Positions 26,710 to 35,154 of a stretch of DNA of 64,000 nt are shown in pieces. How positions within the stretch are numbered: position 1 is the stretch's first letter; each line of letters starts with the position of its first letter. This DNA is from JAQUTK01 sp963677415 (GTDB lineage: Bacteria > Bacteroidota > Bacteroidia > Bacteroidales > JAQUTK01). Location: positions 62,001-126,000 of the forward strand of contig CAXXFJ010000002.1 in NCBI GenBank assembly GCA_963677415.2, read 5' to 3'. A program made the position numbers and the translations under genes. The notes beneath the pieces are model-generated. The model worked only from the letters and a program-made list of their open reading frames with translations, ran no database searches and had not been told where the DNA came from.

Positions 26710-27529
26710 TTAATCCCTCAATTGGACTTTTCTGTATAGAAGAAAGGTGAATTCCATACCGTGAAGCAATAGTATTTAGTTCGCTTTGAAAGCTATTGCC
26801 AACCGATCCAATGATACCCACTGAATACGTAGTATATTCATATTGCATTACATTACGTCGGAAGAAAGCATCAAAACTATCCAATATCAATTGTTGTATA
26901 TATGGATGCTCGCGATGTTCAGACAAAAATGGAGCAAATGAAGCCATAAAGCGATTTGGAAAAGGTCTGCGATATACCGATTCCATGATTTTTGTCCGGT
27001 CTACATGGAATCTGTCATGAAACAAATCACTTACATCCGAAGGCATCATTCTTTTCATATAATCAGCAATCAACTGACGTCCAAGTACAGCGCCACTACC
27101 CTCATCACCAAGGATAAACCCAAGCGGAGTGATGTTTTTCACGATATTTTCACCATCATAATAACAGGAGTTCGAGCCTGTGCCAAGAATACAAGCAATA
27201 CCCGGTTTGCGACCAAACAAGGCTCTTGCAGCTCCAAGCAAGTCACTTTGAACCTCGATTGTCGCCTTCGTAAAAAAGCGATCCAACGCCCCTCTTACCA
27301 CCTCATTTTTAGTCTCATCTGCACAACCTGCTCCATAGAAATAAATTGCTGAAACACTGGCATAGTCTTCTTCTGCGAACTTCAGATTATCTGATAAGAA
27401 AACGGCTATCTCCTCCTGTGATTGGTAATAAGGATTGATGCCTGCAGTAAGAAACTCTTTCTTCTCCATTTCAGGAGAAAAAAGAGTCCATTGTGTTTTT
27501 GTCGAACCGCTATCAGCTAATAATATCAT
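26693..27529 (-). CDS. BadF/BadG-type ATPase, N-acetylglucosamine-kinase-like
   Basis: A 278-residue ASKHA-fold protein. The phosphate-1 motif is at the N-terminus (LLADSGSTKTQWTLF), and there are the second phosphate motif ACILGTGSNSCYY and GFILGDEGSGAVLGR, as in N-acetylglucosamine/glucosamine kinases. It is the last gene of a minus-strand group with manA, glgB and the YhcH-like gene, which suggests hexose or amino-sugar salvage. The substrate is not certain. The spacing to manA is 13 nt. Confidence 0.85.
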   Translation of the reverse strand: MILLADSGSTKTQWTLFSPEMEKKEFLTAGINPYYQSQEEIAVFLSDNLKFAEEDYASVSAIYFYGAGCADETKNEVVRGALDRFFTKATIEVQSDLLGAARALFGRKPGIACILGTGSNSCYYDGENIVKNITPLGFILGDEGSGAVLGRQLIADYMKRMMPSDVSDLFHDRFHVDRTKIMESVYRRPFPNRFMASFAPFLSEHREHPYIQQLILDSFDAFFRRNVMQYEYTTYSVGIIGSVGNSFQSELNTIASRYGIHLSSIQKSPIEGLITFHS

Positions 27530-27542
27530 GATTCAAATTGTA

Positions 27543-28526
27543 TTATACAAATGTTTCAAGCAGGCGAACTTCCTTGATAGGAAGCACTGCAACGGTATCT
27601 ACACAGGCAGGAATCAAAACGGTCTCCCCGTGATTCAACATCGTGATAGAGCCATCAATACTCTCCAGTTTGCATGCTCCTTCCAAACAGATCAGCACCA
27701 CAAAAGAATCCAGTTCGCTGTAATCGAGCTGCATATCTTCATCCAGATGAAGAATACTAGTAGTGAAATAAGGGCAGCTAATAATCTCATTCGGAGCATT
27801 CTTTTCTTCGGCATATTCCACCCGATTACTATCACCAACGGCATAGTTGATTGCATCTTTGGCCTGTTCCGTATGCAACTGACGTGAGTTTCCCTGTGCA
27901 TCATGACGGTTATAATCATATATGCGGTAAGTAACATCAGATGTCTGTTGTATTTCAGCTATAAAAGTACCCTTTCTAATGGCATGCACATCCCCCGCAG
28001 GTAAGAAAAAAACATCCCCTTTCTGGATGGAATGGAGAGCCAGTACATCGGTAAAAGTATTATTCTCAACCCTTTCCTCATATTCATCCGGAGTAATCTG
28101 CTGATTGAAACCCGCATACAAGTTTGCACCAGGTTCGGCATCCAGCACATACCACATTTCCGTCTTCCCTTTACAATGATGCCGTTTCTCAGCAAGTTCA
28201 TCATTCGGATGAACCTGAATAGAAAGATCATCACACGCATCGATAAACTTGATCAGTAAAGGAAAATCATCTCCAAAGCGTTCGATGTTTTCGTTTCCAA
28301 CCAACGAAGCGCCATACTTCTGAATCAGCTTATCCAACCCCTTCCCGGTCAGTTCTCCGTTACTCACGACGGATACACTACCCGGTACCCCTGAAATTTC
28401 CCAACTCTCGCCGATACCACTTGCGGCCGGCAAATGCTTGTACTCACTAATACGTTCTCCTCCCCAAATTGCTGACTTCAAAATTGGTCTGAACTTGAGT
28501 GGATAGAGTTTCTTCAACGTCTCCAT
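27543..28526 (-). CDS. manA: Mannose-6-phosphate isomerase, class I
   Basis: Interconverts mannose-6-phosphate and fructose-6-phosphate with Zn2+, feeding mannose into glycolysis or GDP-mannose synthesis. The protein (327 residues) is of the short class I cupin type. Zinc ligands appear in SIQVHPNDELAEKRHHCKGKTEMWYVL (Gln/His and Glu) and in the VHAIRKGTFIAEIQQTSDVTYRIYDYNR block. It starts 3 nt after the glgB stop, indicating coupling, and precedes the sugar-kinase-like gene. Confidence 0.94.
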   Translation of the reverse strand: METLKKLYPLKFRPILKSAIWGGERISEYKHLPAASGIGESWEISGVPGSVSVVSNGELTGKGLDKLIQKYGASLVGNENIERFGDDFPLLIKFIDACDDLSIQVHPNDELAEKRHHCKGKTEMWYVLDAEPGANLYAGFNQQITPDEYEERVENNTFTDVLALHSIQKGDVFFLPAGDVHAIRKGTFIAEIQQTSDVTYRIYDYNRHDAQGNSRQLHTEQAKDAINYAVGDSNRVEYAEEKNAPNEIISCPYFTTSILHLDEDMQLDYSELDSFVVLICLEGACKLESIDGSITMLNHGETVLIPACVDTVAVLPIKEVRLLETFV

Positions 28527-28529
28527 TTC

Positions 28530-30551
28530 TTAATTTTCTCTTCTTAAAACTATTGCTGAACGAGCCGGGATATAAAACTTAAGCCATTGAAGGTTCTGTT
28601 TTGGGTCCTCGTCTCTTAAAGTAAAATGTGTTACACTCTCATCGACAGACCCATAGCCTCCAAACTTAAAAGAGTCTGTATTCAAAACGGCCTTGTAGGC
28701 TCCTTTTTCTACCAATACGCCATAGTCTGTATATGATTTTATCGGATGGAAATTAAATATAAATAACAGATCCATTCTCCTGTATACAAGAATCCCATCA
28801 CCGGCATTGTCCCAAACCTTATAAATAGGTGATGCCTGGAAATCTTTCTCACTACGAATCAAATGAATCATCTCCTTATCAAAATCACCCAGGTAATGAT
28901 ATTTCAAATCTTTGTTATCCACCAAGCTCCACTGTCTACGGGCATACTTATGCGACCATCCGTTACCCTCTCTCGGAAAATCGATCCATTCGGGATGCCC
29001 AAACTCATTACCCATGAAATTAAGATATCCACCATTGATTGTAGAGGAAGTAACCAGCCTAATCATCTTGTGAAGAGCAATACCACGATTGACAGTAAAA
29101 TCCGAATCATCTTTCTGCATATGCCAGTACATAGCTGCGTCAATTAGCCGAAAGATAATAGTCTTATCCCCAACTAAAGCCTGGTCATGACTTTCAGCAT
29201 AGCTGATCGTCTTCTCATCAGCACGGCGGTTTGTAAGTTCCCACCAGATGCCTCTCGTATCCCAATCTTCATCTTTGCGTTCCTTGATCAGTTTGATCCA
29301 ATAATCAGGCACACCCATTGCCATACGATAATCAAATCCATAGCCACCATCATGAATACTGGCAGCCAGTCCCGGCATACCACTCACCTCTTCGGCAATG
29401 GTAATAGCAGAAGGATTTACCTCGTGAATCAGTTTGTTTGCCAGCGTCATATAGCTGATTGCATTATCATCCTGACCACCGTTATAATAAGACTCATATC
29501 CACCAAAGGAACCATCCAAACCATGATTCTTGTACAACATAGAAGTCACACCATCAAAACGAAATCCGTCGAACTGATATTCTTCAAGCCAATATTTACA
29601 GTTGGAAAGCAGAAAATGAAGTACCTCGTCTTTTCCATAATCAAAGCAAAGAGAATCCCATGCAGGATGTTCTCTGCGTGAATCCGCATAAAAATAGAGA
29701 CCTTGACTACCATCAAACAGTCCAAGCCCCTCCACCACATTCTTTACAGCATGTGAATGGACAATATCCATAATGACAGCTATCCCGTTACGGTGTGCTT
29801 CATCAATGAGTTCCTTGAGCTCATCTGGAGTACCAAAACGTGATGAAGCAGCAAATAAACTAGAAACATGATAGCCAAAAGAGCCATAATACGGATGTTC
29901 CTGAATAGCCATGATCTGGATCGCATTGTATCCATCAGCAATAATGCGGGGCAGCACCTTCTCACGAAACTCATTGTACGTCCCCACCTTCTCCTGTTCA
30001 GTAGCCATACCAATATGGCACTCGTAAATGAGCAAAGGCGAAACATTTGGCTTGAACTTCTTTACTTTAAATAAATAAGGAGCATCTGGAGCCCATATCT
30101 GAGCAGAAAAGATCTTAGTGGAGTCATCCTGAACAACCCGGGTAGCCCAGGCGGGAATACGTTCACCACTCCCTCCGTTCCAATGCATATTCAATTTGTA
30201 AAGATCACCATGATGAAGTAGTTCCTTGTGAAGTCTAATCTCCCATACACCACCTTTAAGACGGCGCAGCTGGTATTCCTCACACTCTTTCCAATCATTA
30301 AACTGTCCAATAAGGAAGATTTGATTCGCATTAGGTGCCCATTCTCTAAAGACCCAACCGTCATGCGTCTGATGCATTCCAAAATAGAGAGCCCCATCTG
30401 CAAAAGATGAGAGAGTGAGTCCGCCGTTTGCCGTCAACCTTTTTTCCACATCCATTACATGCTGATAGCGATTCGCAATTGCCTCAGAAAAAGGTTTCAG
30501 CCAAGGATCATTTTTAATCAAATTGAGCTGTTCCATATGTCTTTGAATCAT
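28530..30551 (-). CDS. glgB: 1,4-alpha-glucan branching enzyme
   Basis: Introduces alpha-1,6 branches in glycogen. The 673-residue protein has an N-terminal CBM48-like domain (MHQTHDGWVFREWAPNANQ) and a GH13 barrel with the four conserved regions: DIVHSHAVKN, FDGFRFDGVTSM (nucleophile Asp), ITIAEEVSG (acid/base Glu) and SYAESHDQA. A C-terminal beta domain follows. Its ATG overlaps the stop of the upstream YhcH-like gene by one base (TAATG), so the two are translationally coupled. Glycogen synthase genes are not in the window. Confidence 0.95.
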   Translation of the reverse strand: MIQRHMEQLNLIKNDPWLKPFSEAIANRYQHVMDVEKRLTANGGLTLSSFADGALYFGMHQTHDGWVFREWAPNANQIFLIGQFNDWKECEEYQLRRLKGGVWEIRLHKELLHHGDLYKLNMHWNGGSGERIPAWATRVVQDDSTKIFSAQIWAPDAPYLFKVKKFKPNVSPLLIYECHIGMATEQEKVGTYNEFREKVLPRIIADGYNAIQIMAIQEHPYYGSFGYHVSSLFAASSRFGTPDELKELIDEAHRNGIAVIMDIVHSHAVKNVVEGLGLFDGSQGLYFYADSRREHPAWDSLCFDYGKDEVLHFLLSNCKYWLEEYQFDGFRFDGVTSMLYKNHGLDGSFGGYESYYNGGQDDNAISYMTLANKLIHEVNPSAITIAEEVSGMPGLAASIHDGGYGFDYRMAMGVPDYWIKLIKERKDEDWDTRGIWWELTNRRADEKTISYAESHDQALVGDKTIIFRLIDAAMYWHMQKDDSDFTVNRGIALHKMIRLVTSSTINGGYLNFMGNEFGHPEWIDFPREGNGWSHKYARRQWSLVDNKDLKYHYLGDFDKEMIHLIRSEKDFQASPIYKVWDNAGDGILVYRRMDLLFIFNFHPIKSYTDYGVLVEKGAYKAVLNTDSFKFGGYGSVDESVTHFTLRDEDPKQNLQWLKFYIPARSAIVLRREN

Positions 30552-30997
30552 TAGATTCTTACTTTAACTACAATTTTCTTCAGCTTACCGGTACCAATGC
30601 AAGGAGCATGGCTATCCTTTGCAAAAAAAATCGCAAATTGATTCGGATAGAGTGTGACATATGTTGATGGTTCGTCATTAAAAAAGACAATATCTTTCTC
30701 AGCATTGTAAGGATCCTTCTCCTCTTTACACGCATCAAGAGCTTTCCATCCAAAAGATTCTTCTGACTTAAGAGGAACCTGTATATCAATATACCTACGG
30801 TGTGCCTCCAGTTTGGCATTTTCTTCCTCTTTCCCATCCGGATCCTGAATCATCAGAAAGAGATTATCTCCATCCAAATCAGTCCTACCGATAGGCGCAT
30901 TCAGCAAATCGTTGCTTTCGATATATTCAAAAGCTTTCTGAAAAAGCGGATGCAAATCGTAATATGCTTTTGCATTTGCTAGCGTGTCAAATACCAT
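30551..30997 (-). CDS. YhcH/YjgK/YiaL family protein
   Basis: A 148-residue cupin-like protein of the EbgC/YhcH family (DUF386). Family members act in sugar catabolism, including sialic-acid and beta-galactoside loci, possibly as anomerases. Recognisable segments are RRYIDIQVPLKSEESFGWKA, VFFNDEPSTYVTLYPNQFAIFFAKDSHAPCIG and the closing KKIVVKVRI. It is the first gene of the minus-strand group with glgB, manA and the kinase. Confidence 0.88.
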   Translation of the reverse strand: MVFDTLANAKAYYDLHPLFQKAFEYIESNDLLNAPIGRTDLDGDNLFLMIQDPDGKEEENAKLEAHRRYIDIQVPLKSEESFGWKALDACKEEKDPYNAEKDIVFFNDEPSTYVTLYPNQFAIFFAKDSHAPCIGTGKLKKIVVKVRI

Positions 30998-31090
30998 ATA
31001 GCGTTGTTGTTAATATGTTTCGTTTATTGTCTGATGCAAATATACATCAATAAATCTAATACAAGTATCTATTCTACTAAAGATTTATAC

Positions 31091-31132
31091 AAAAAAATGT
31101 CCGAAAAGAGAATAAAACTCTTTCCGGACATT
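31091..31132 (-). terminator. Terminator of rho
   Basis: A 15-bp stem with one mismatch (31096-31110 with 31118-31132; AATGTCCG...CGGACATT) followed on the minus strand by seven T. It lies about 20 nt beyond the rho stop codon. Confidence 0.85.
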
Positions 31133-31152
31133 CGTATATTATTATTCCAGAA

Positions 31153-33174
31153 TCAACTATTCATCGAGTAAAGTAATTCATCATTGTTCAAGGTCCTTTC
31201 CATTTGAGTCTTGATGAATTCCATGGCTTCAAGCGAATTCATATCAGAAAGATACTTGCGAAGAATCCACATACGATTCAAAATATCCGGATCAAGCAAC
31301 AAATCATCACGACGAGTGCTGGATGCAATGATATCAACAGCCGGGAAAATACGTTTATTAGACAACTTGCGATCCAGCTGTAACTCCATATTTCCTGTAC
31401 CCTTAAATTCTTCAAAGATAACTTCATCCATCTTTGATCCTGTCTCCGTCAAAGCAGTGGCAATAATAGTCAGACTTCCTCCATTCTCAATATTACGGGC
31501 AGCACCAAAGAAACGTTTCGGCTTATGTAGAGCATTGGCATCCACACCTCCTGAAAGGACTTTTCCGGACGCAGGAGACACTGTATTATAGGCACGAGCC
31601 AGACGAGTGATTGAATCCAAAAGGATTACAACATCATGACCACATTCCACCATTCTCTTTGCCTTTTCAAGCACAATGCTTGCGATGCGAACATGACGTT
31701 CAGCAGGTTCGTCAAAAGTTGAAGCGATTACTTCCGCATTGACACTACGTGCCATATCAGTCACCTCTTCAGGACGTTCGTCAATCAGCAACATGATCAT
31801 ATATACTTCCGGATGATTCAATGCAATGGCGTTGGCAATATCCTTAAGGAGAAAAGTCTTACCAGTTTTCGGTTGTGCGACGATCAGACCACGCTGACCT
31901 TTTCCTATCGGCGAAAACATATCAACGACACGGGCAGACAAAGAATCTGAACGGCTGCCGGTGGTTAGTCTAAACTTCTCATTCGGAAAAAGCGGAGTAA
32001 GATGGTCAAAAGGAACACGATCGCGAACAGCTTCCGGACTCTTTCCGTTGATTGTATCCACCTTAACCAGCGGGAAATACTTCTCCCCCTCTTTCGGCGG
32101 ACGGATTGAGCCGGTCACCACATCCCCTGTCTTTAATCCAAACAATTTGATTTGCGATTGTGATACATAAATATCATCTGGCGAACTCAAATAGTTATAA
32201 TCAGAGGAACGAAGAAATCCATACCCATCAGGAATCATCTCCAACACACCTGTTCCCGTCAAAATGCCATCAAAGTCATACCCCTTTTCACGCGGTCTTT
32301 TGTTTTGAGGATTATTGGGGTTATTGGGGTTATTGGGATTAATAACAGGCATGTTAGGATTGTTATTCAAAGAAGGTTTCTGCACCAGAGGACGACTCTG
32401 AGGCTGATTCTGAGAAACATTCTCATCTACCTGAACTTCCTGAGCAGTTTCATTCATCTCTTCAGATGGAAACAGCTGCTCTTCAGGCTCTTCAACCGGC
32501 ATTACAACCTTGCGTTCGCGGATTGGAATCTCAATGCCTGATCGTCTAAGCTTACTTTCCGGTTCTTTGATGACAATATCCTTCGCCAGGATTTCTCTTT
32601 CTTGCTTTGAGGGTATTTGCGTCTGAGTTTCTTCTGATCCCTCTATTGGTTTTGGGACATCAATTACGGGTTTGTCAGTTGTTGCCGGTTTTCTTCTTCT
32701 TCTGGAATTAGTTCTTTCCGGAGATACATTTCCCTCTTGTGGAGTTTTTACATCCTGAGATGGCTTTGCAGCCGGAGAAGCTGTTTTGACCTGAGTAGGT
32801 TTCACTTCAGGAACAGTTCTTTTCTCCTGAGTATTTTCTTTCTTCTGATTACCCTTGGCTTCAATCTGAAAGGAAGGCTTAACAGTATCAGGAGATGGTT
32901 TTGATTTTGCCTGTTCAGGAGCTTTCACCTCTTCTACTTTCTTCTCTACCGGAACCGGACGAGCCTTTTTCTTTGGTGGTTCTTTTTTCTCTTTTCTCTC
33001 TACAGGAGGCGTATTCACGACTTTCTTGGTTGAAAGTGAGATTGCCTGTTGATCAAGTATTTTATAGATGAGGTCAACTTTGGCAAGTTTCTCAAAGTTT
33101 GTTAGGCCCAGCTCTTTAGCCACACCCGCTAAGTCCTCTAAAGACTTATCATTTAATTCTAAAATGTTGTACAT
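31153..33174 (-). CDS. rho: Transcription termination factor Rho with disordered insert
   Basis: Rho is a hexameric RNA-dependent ATPase that ends transcription. The protein is 673 residues from MYNILELNDKS, about 250 longer than the E. coli protein. Order: Rho_N (1-45), a polar disordered region (about 50-295, rich in Lys/Pro/Glu, then Asn-Pro repeats), a cold-shock-type RNA-binding domain (VLEMIPDGYGFLRSSDYNY), and the ATPase with Walker A AQPKTGKTF, LLIDERPEEVTDM and ALTETGSKMDEVI. Long disordered inserts are known in Bacteroides Rho and promote condensate formation. The ATG at 33174 replaces one eleven codons upstream because the conserved start is MYN. Confidence 0.97.
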   Translation of the reverse strand: MYNILELNDKSLEDLAGVAKELGLTNFEKLAKVDLIYKILDQQAISLSTKKVVNTPPVERKEKKEPPKKKARPVPVEKKVEEVKAPEQAKSKPSPDTVKPSFQIEAKGNQKKENTQEKRTVPEVKPTQVKTASPAAKPSQDVKTPQEGNVSPERTNSRRRRKPATTDKPVIDVPKPIEGSEETQTQIPSKQEREILAKDIVIKEPESKLRRSGIEIPIRERKVVMPVEEPEEQLFPSEEMNETAQEVQVDENVSQNQPQSRPLVQKPSLNNNPNMPVINPNNPNNPNNPQNKRPREKGYDFDGILTGTGVLEMIPDGYGFLRSSDYNYLSSPDDIYVSQSQIKLFGLKTGDVVTGSIRPPKEGEKYFPLVKVDTINGKSPEAVRDRVPFDHLTPLFPNEKFRLTTGSRSDSLSARVVDMFSPIGKGQRGLIVAQPKTGKTFLLKDIANAIALNHPEVYMIMLLIDERPEEVTDMARSVNAEVIASTFDEPAERHVRIASIVLEKAKRMVECGHDVVILLDSITRLARAYNTVSPASGKVLSGGVDANALHKPKRFFGAARNIENGGSLTIIATALTETGSKMDEVIFEEFKGTGNMELQLDRKLSNKRIFPAVDIIASSTRRDDLLLDPDILNRMWILRKYLSDMNSLEAMEFIKTQMERTLNNDELLYSMNS
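32312..32340. repeat. 9-bp tandem repeat with G-runs inside rho
   Basis: TTATTGGGG is repeated about three times on the plus strand and encodes the Asn-Pro-Asn run of the Rho insert on the minus strand. Any copy-number change alters the protein by three residues without a frameshift. The G-runs might form a quadruplex on the non-template strand. Confidence 0.7.
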
Positions 33175-33555
33175 GAAATAATGTTTATTAGCGTTTCGCC
33201 GTAACACAACAGCCTGAAAGAAGGCTATAGCCGGATTATTGAATTACTGTCTGAAATTGTTTTGATAATAGTGTTGACGGGGTTGTTTTTCTGTTTTAGC
33301 ATACGTATCAAACAATTGTATCTACAAAAGAATTGCAAACTATCTGACTGAAAAAACGATATTTGTATTGGGAATGACAAATGTCTGGAATAACATTTAC
33401 CGTAGCATCAACGGCACAAAGGTAATCGTTTTTTTAAAACAACATCAATTTGTATCGCAAATTCTTCCATAAAAGAATATTTTTCCGTTCCTTTGCTTCC
33501 GAGAATACCATTTCGGCACATCAATTGAATTATTTTAATCATAAATTATATACAA
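33175..33555. other. 381-bp gap between rho and trpB2; rho leader
   Basis: No gene is seen. On the minus strand TACCTTTG (33424-33417), with a TTG about 21 nt upstream, is a good promoter box for rho and implies a leader of about 235 nt. Long leaders of rho genes often mediate Rho autoregulation; that is inferred. On the plus side no clear TAnnTTTG precedes trpB2; TTCCTTTG near 33490 is the nearest approach. Confidence 0.55.
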
Positions 33556-34911
33556 ATGAGCACTAAAAAGTTTCTACTGGAAGAGAGTGAGATTCCAACA
33601 GCATGGTATAATATCCAGGCTGATATGATTAACAAACCATTGCCTATATTAAATCCCGGCACCAAGCAACCACTTAAGGCAGAAGACCTCTATCCAATTT
33701 TTGCTGAGAAGTTATGTCAACAAGAATTAAATCAAACTGACACTTGGATTGAGATTCCTGAGAGAGTACGCGATTTATATAAAATATACCGCCCTACTCC
33801 GCTTGTAAGAGCTTTCGAACTGGAAAAAGCGTTAGATACCCCCGCCCATATCTATTTCAAGAATGAAGGTGTAAGCCCTGCCGGATCACACAAGTTGAAC
33901 TCTGCCATTGCACAAGCATACTACTGTAAAGAACAAGGTGTTACTAATATCACCACAGAGACTGGTGCCGGACAATGGGGTAGCGCTCTGTCTTTAGCAG
34001 CACAAATCTTTGGGCTGGAACTGGCAGTATATATGGTGAAGGTGAGCTACGAACAAAAACCTTACAGACGGATGATGATGCAGACCTACGGAGCTCAGGT
34101 AATTGCTTCGCCTAGTATGTCAACCAAAGCCGGCAGAGCGATCCTTACCGAAAATCCCAATTGTCCGGGAAGTCTTGGTTGTGCGATCTCTGAAGCTATT
34201 GAGCTGGCGATATCTACTCCAAATTGCAAATACACATTGGGAAGCGTGCTTAACCATGTTTCATTACATCAGACAATTATCGGATTAGAGGCAGAAAAGC
34301 AGATGGAAAAAGCCGGAGAATATCCTGACATCATCATCGGTTGTTTCGGGGGAGGTTCCAACTTCTCCGGGATCTCATTCCCATTCTTACGCCATAATCT
34401 TCTTCATGGAACAAAGACAAGAATGATTGCTGCCGAACCATCATCTTGTCCCAAACTGACACGCGGTCAGTTCCGTTATGATTTTGGTGATGAAGCCGGA
34501 TACACGCCACTCCTTCCGATGTACACATTGGGACACAACTTCGCTCCTGCCAATATCCATGCAGGAGGTTTGCGCTACCACGGAGCCGGTACAATCATCT
34601 CACAGTTAAAAAAAGATAATCTGATAGAAGCTGTCGATATCAAACAGCTGGACAGCTTCGAGGCAGGAGTCCTCTTCGCCAGAACGGAAGGTATCATCCC
34701 GGCACCGGAATCTTGCCATGCAATTGCTGCTGCCATCAATGAAGCAAAACAGGCGAAGATAGAAGGTACACAGAAAACAATCCTTTTCAATCTTTCCGGC
34801 AATGGATTTATAGATCTGCCTTCGTATGACAAATACCTGAGCGGTGACCTGCAAAATTACTCTTTGACAGATGCAGATATTCAGAAAAATCTGGATGCTT
34901 TAGACAAATAA
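33556..34911 (+). CDS. TrpB2-type tryptophan synthase beta-like enzyme
   Basis: A 451-residue PLP enzyme of the TrpB2 subgroup, longer than TrpB1 (about 400) with the N-terminal segment PTAWYNIQADM typical of TrpB2. The PLP lysine is in PAGSHKLNSA, followed by ETGAGQWGSALSLAAQ and the phosphate-binding CFGGGSNFSG. TrpB2 enzymes make tryptophan from indole and serine without a tight TrpA partner. No other trp gene is near, so it is probably an indole-salvage enzyme. A strong terminator follows at 34934. Confidence 0.92.
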   Translation: MSTKKFLLEESEIPTAWYNIQADMINKPLPILNPGTKQPLKAEDLYPIFAEKLCQQELNQTDTWIEIPERVRDLYKIYRPTPLVRAFELEKALDTPAHIYFKNEGVSPAGSHKLNSAIAQAYYCKEQGVTNITTETGAGQWGSALSLAAQIFGLELAVYMVKVSYEQKPYRRMMMQTYGAQVIASPSMSTKAGRAILTENPNCPGSLGCAISEAIELAISTPNCKYTLGSVLNHVSLHQTIIGLEAEKQMEKAGEYPDIIIGCFGGGSNFSGISFPFLRHNLLHGTKTRMIAAEPSSCPKLTRGQFRYDFGDEAGYTPLLPMYTLGHNFAPANIHAGGLRYHGAGTIISQLKKDNLIEAVDIKQLDSFEAGVLFARTEGIIPAPESCHAIAAAINEAKQAKIEGTQKTILFNLSGNGFIDLPSYDKYLSGDLQNYSLTDADIQKNLDALDK

Positions 34912-34933
34912 TCTTTTTGAAGTAATATTGACC

Positions 34934-34976
34934 AAATAAAGTGTCGCGGAGAATCTCCCCGACACTTTATTTATTA
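34934..34976 (+). terminator. Terminator of trpB2
   Basis: A 13-bp perfect outer stem (AAATAAAGTGTCG/CGACACTTTATTT) with an inner GGAGA/TCTCC stem, then TTATT. It lies 23 nt past the stop codon. Confidence 0.8.
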
Positions 34977-35094
34977 TGGTGCTTAAGCGAATGACTCACT
35001 TCTTCCGTTTATTGAAACAAAAATGTAATATTTGAAGAGAAATTGTTATGAAATCTATTAAATAGTATAATACTTCAAGAAAAACCCGCAATTA

Positions 35095-35126
35095 TTTGGA
35101 TTAATTCTATAAAACGAATAAATTTG
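35095..35126 (+). promoter_or_regulatory. Promoter of LruC lipoprotein 1
   Basis: TTTG (35095-35098), 20-nt spacer, TAAATTTG (35119-35126): a full consensus match. The predicted transcript starts near 35133, 22 nt before the ATG. Confidence 0.75.
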
Positions 35127-35154
35127 TCCCAAATAATTATACACTTTTAGAATT

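Noticed and set aside
29187..29681. 164-codon plus-strand frame inside glgB
   Set aside because: Antisense to the catalytic barrel of the branching enzyme; no start signal and no family.
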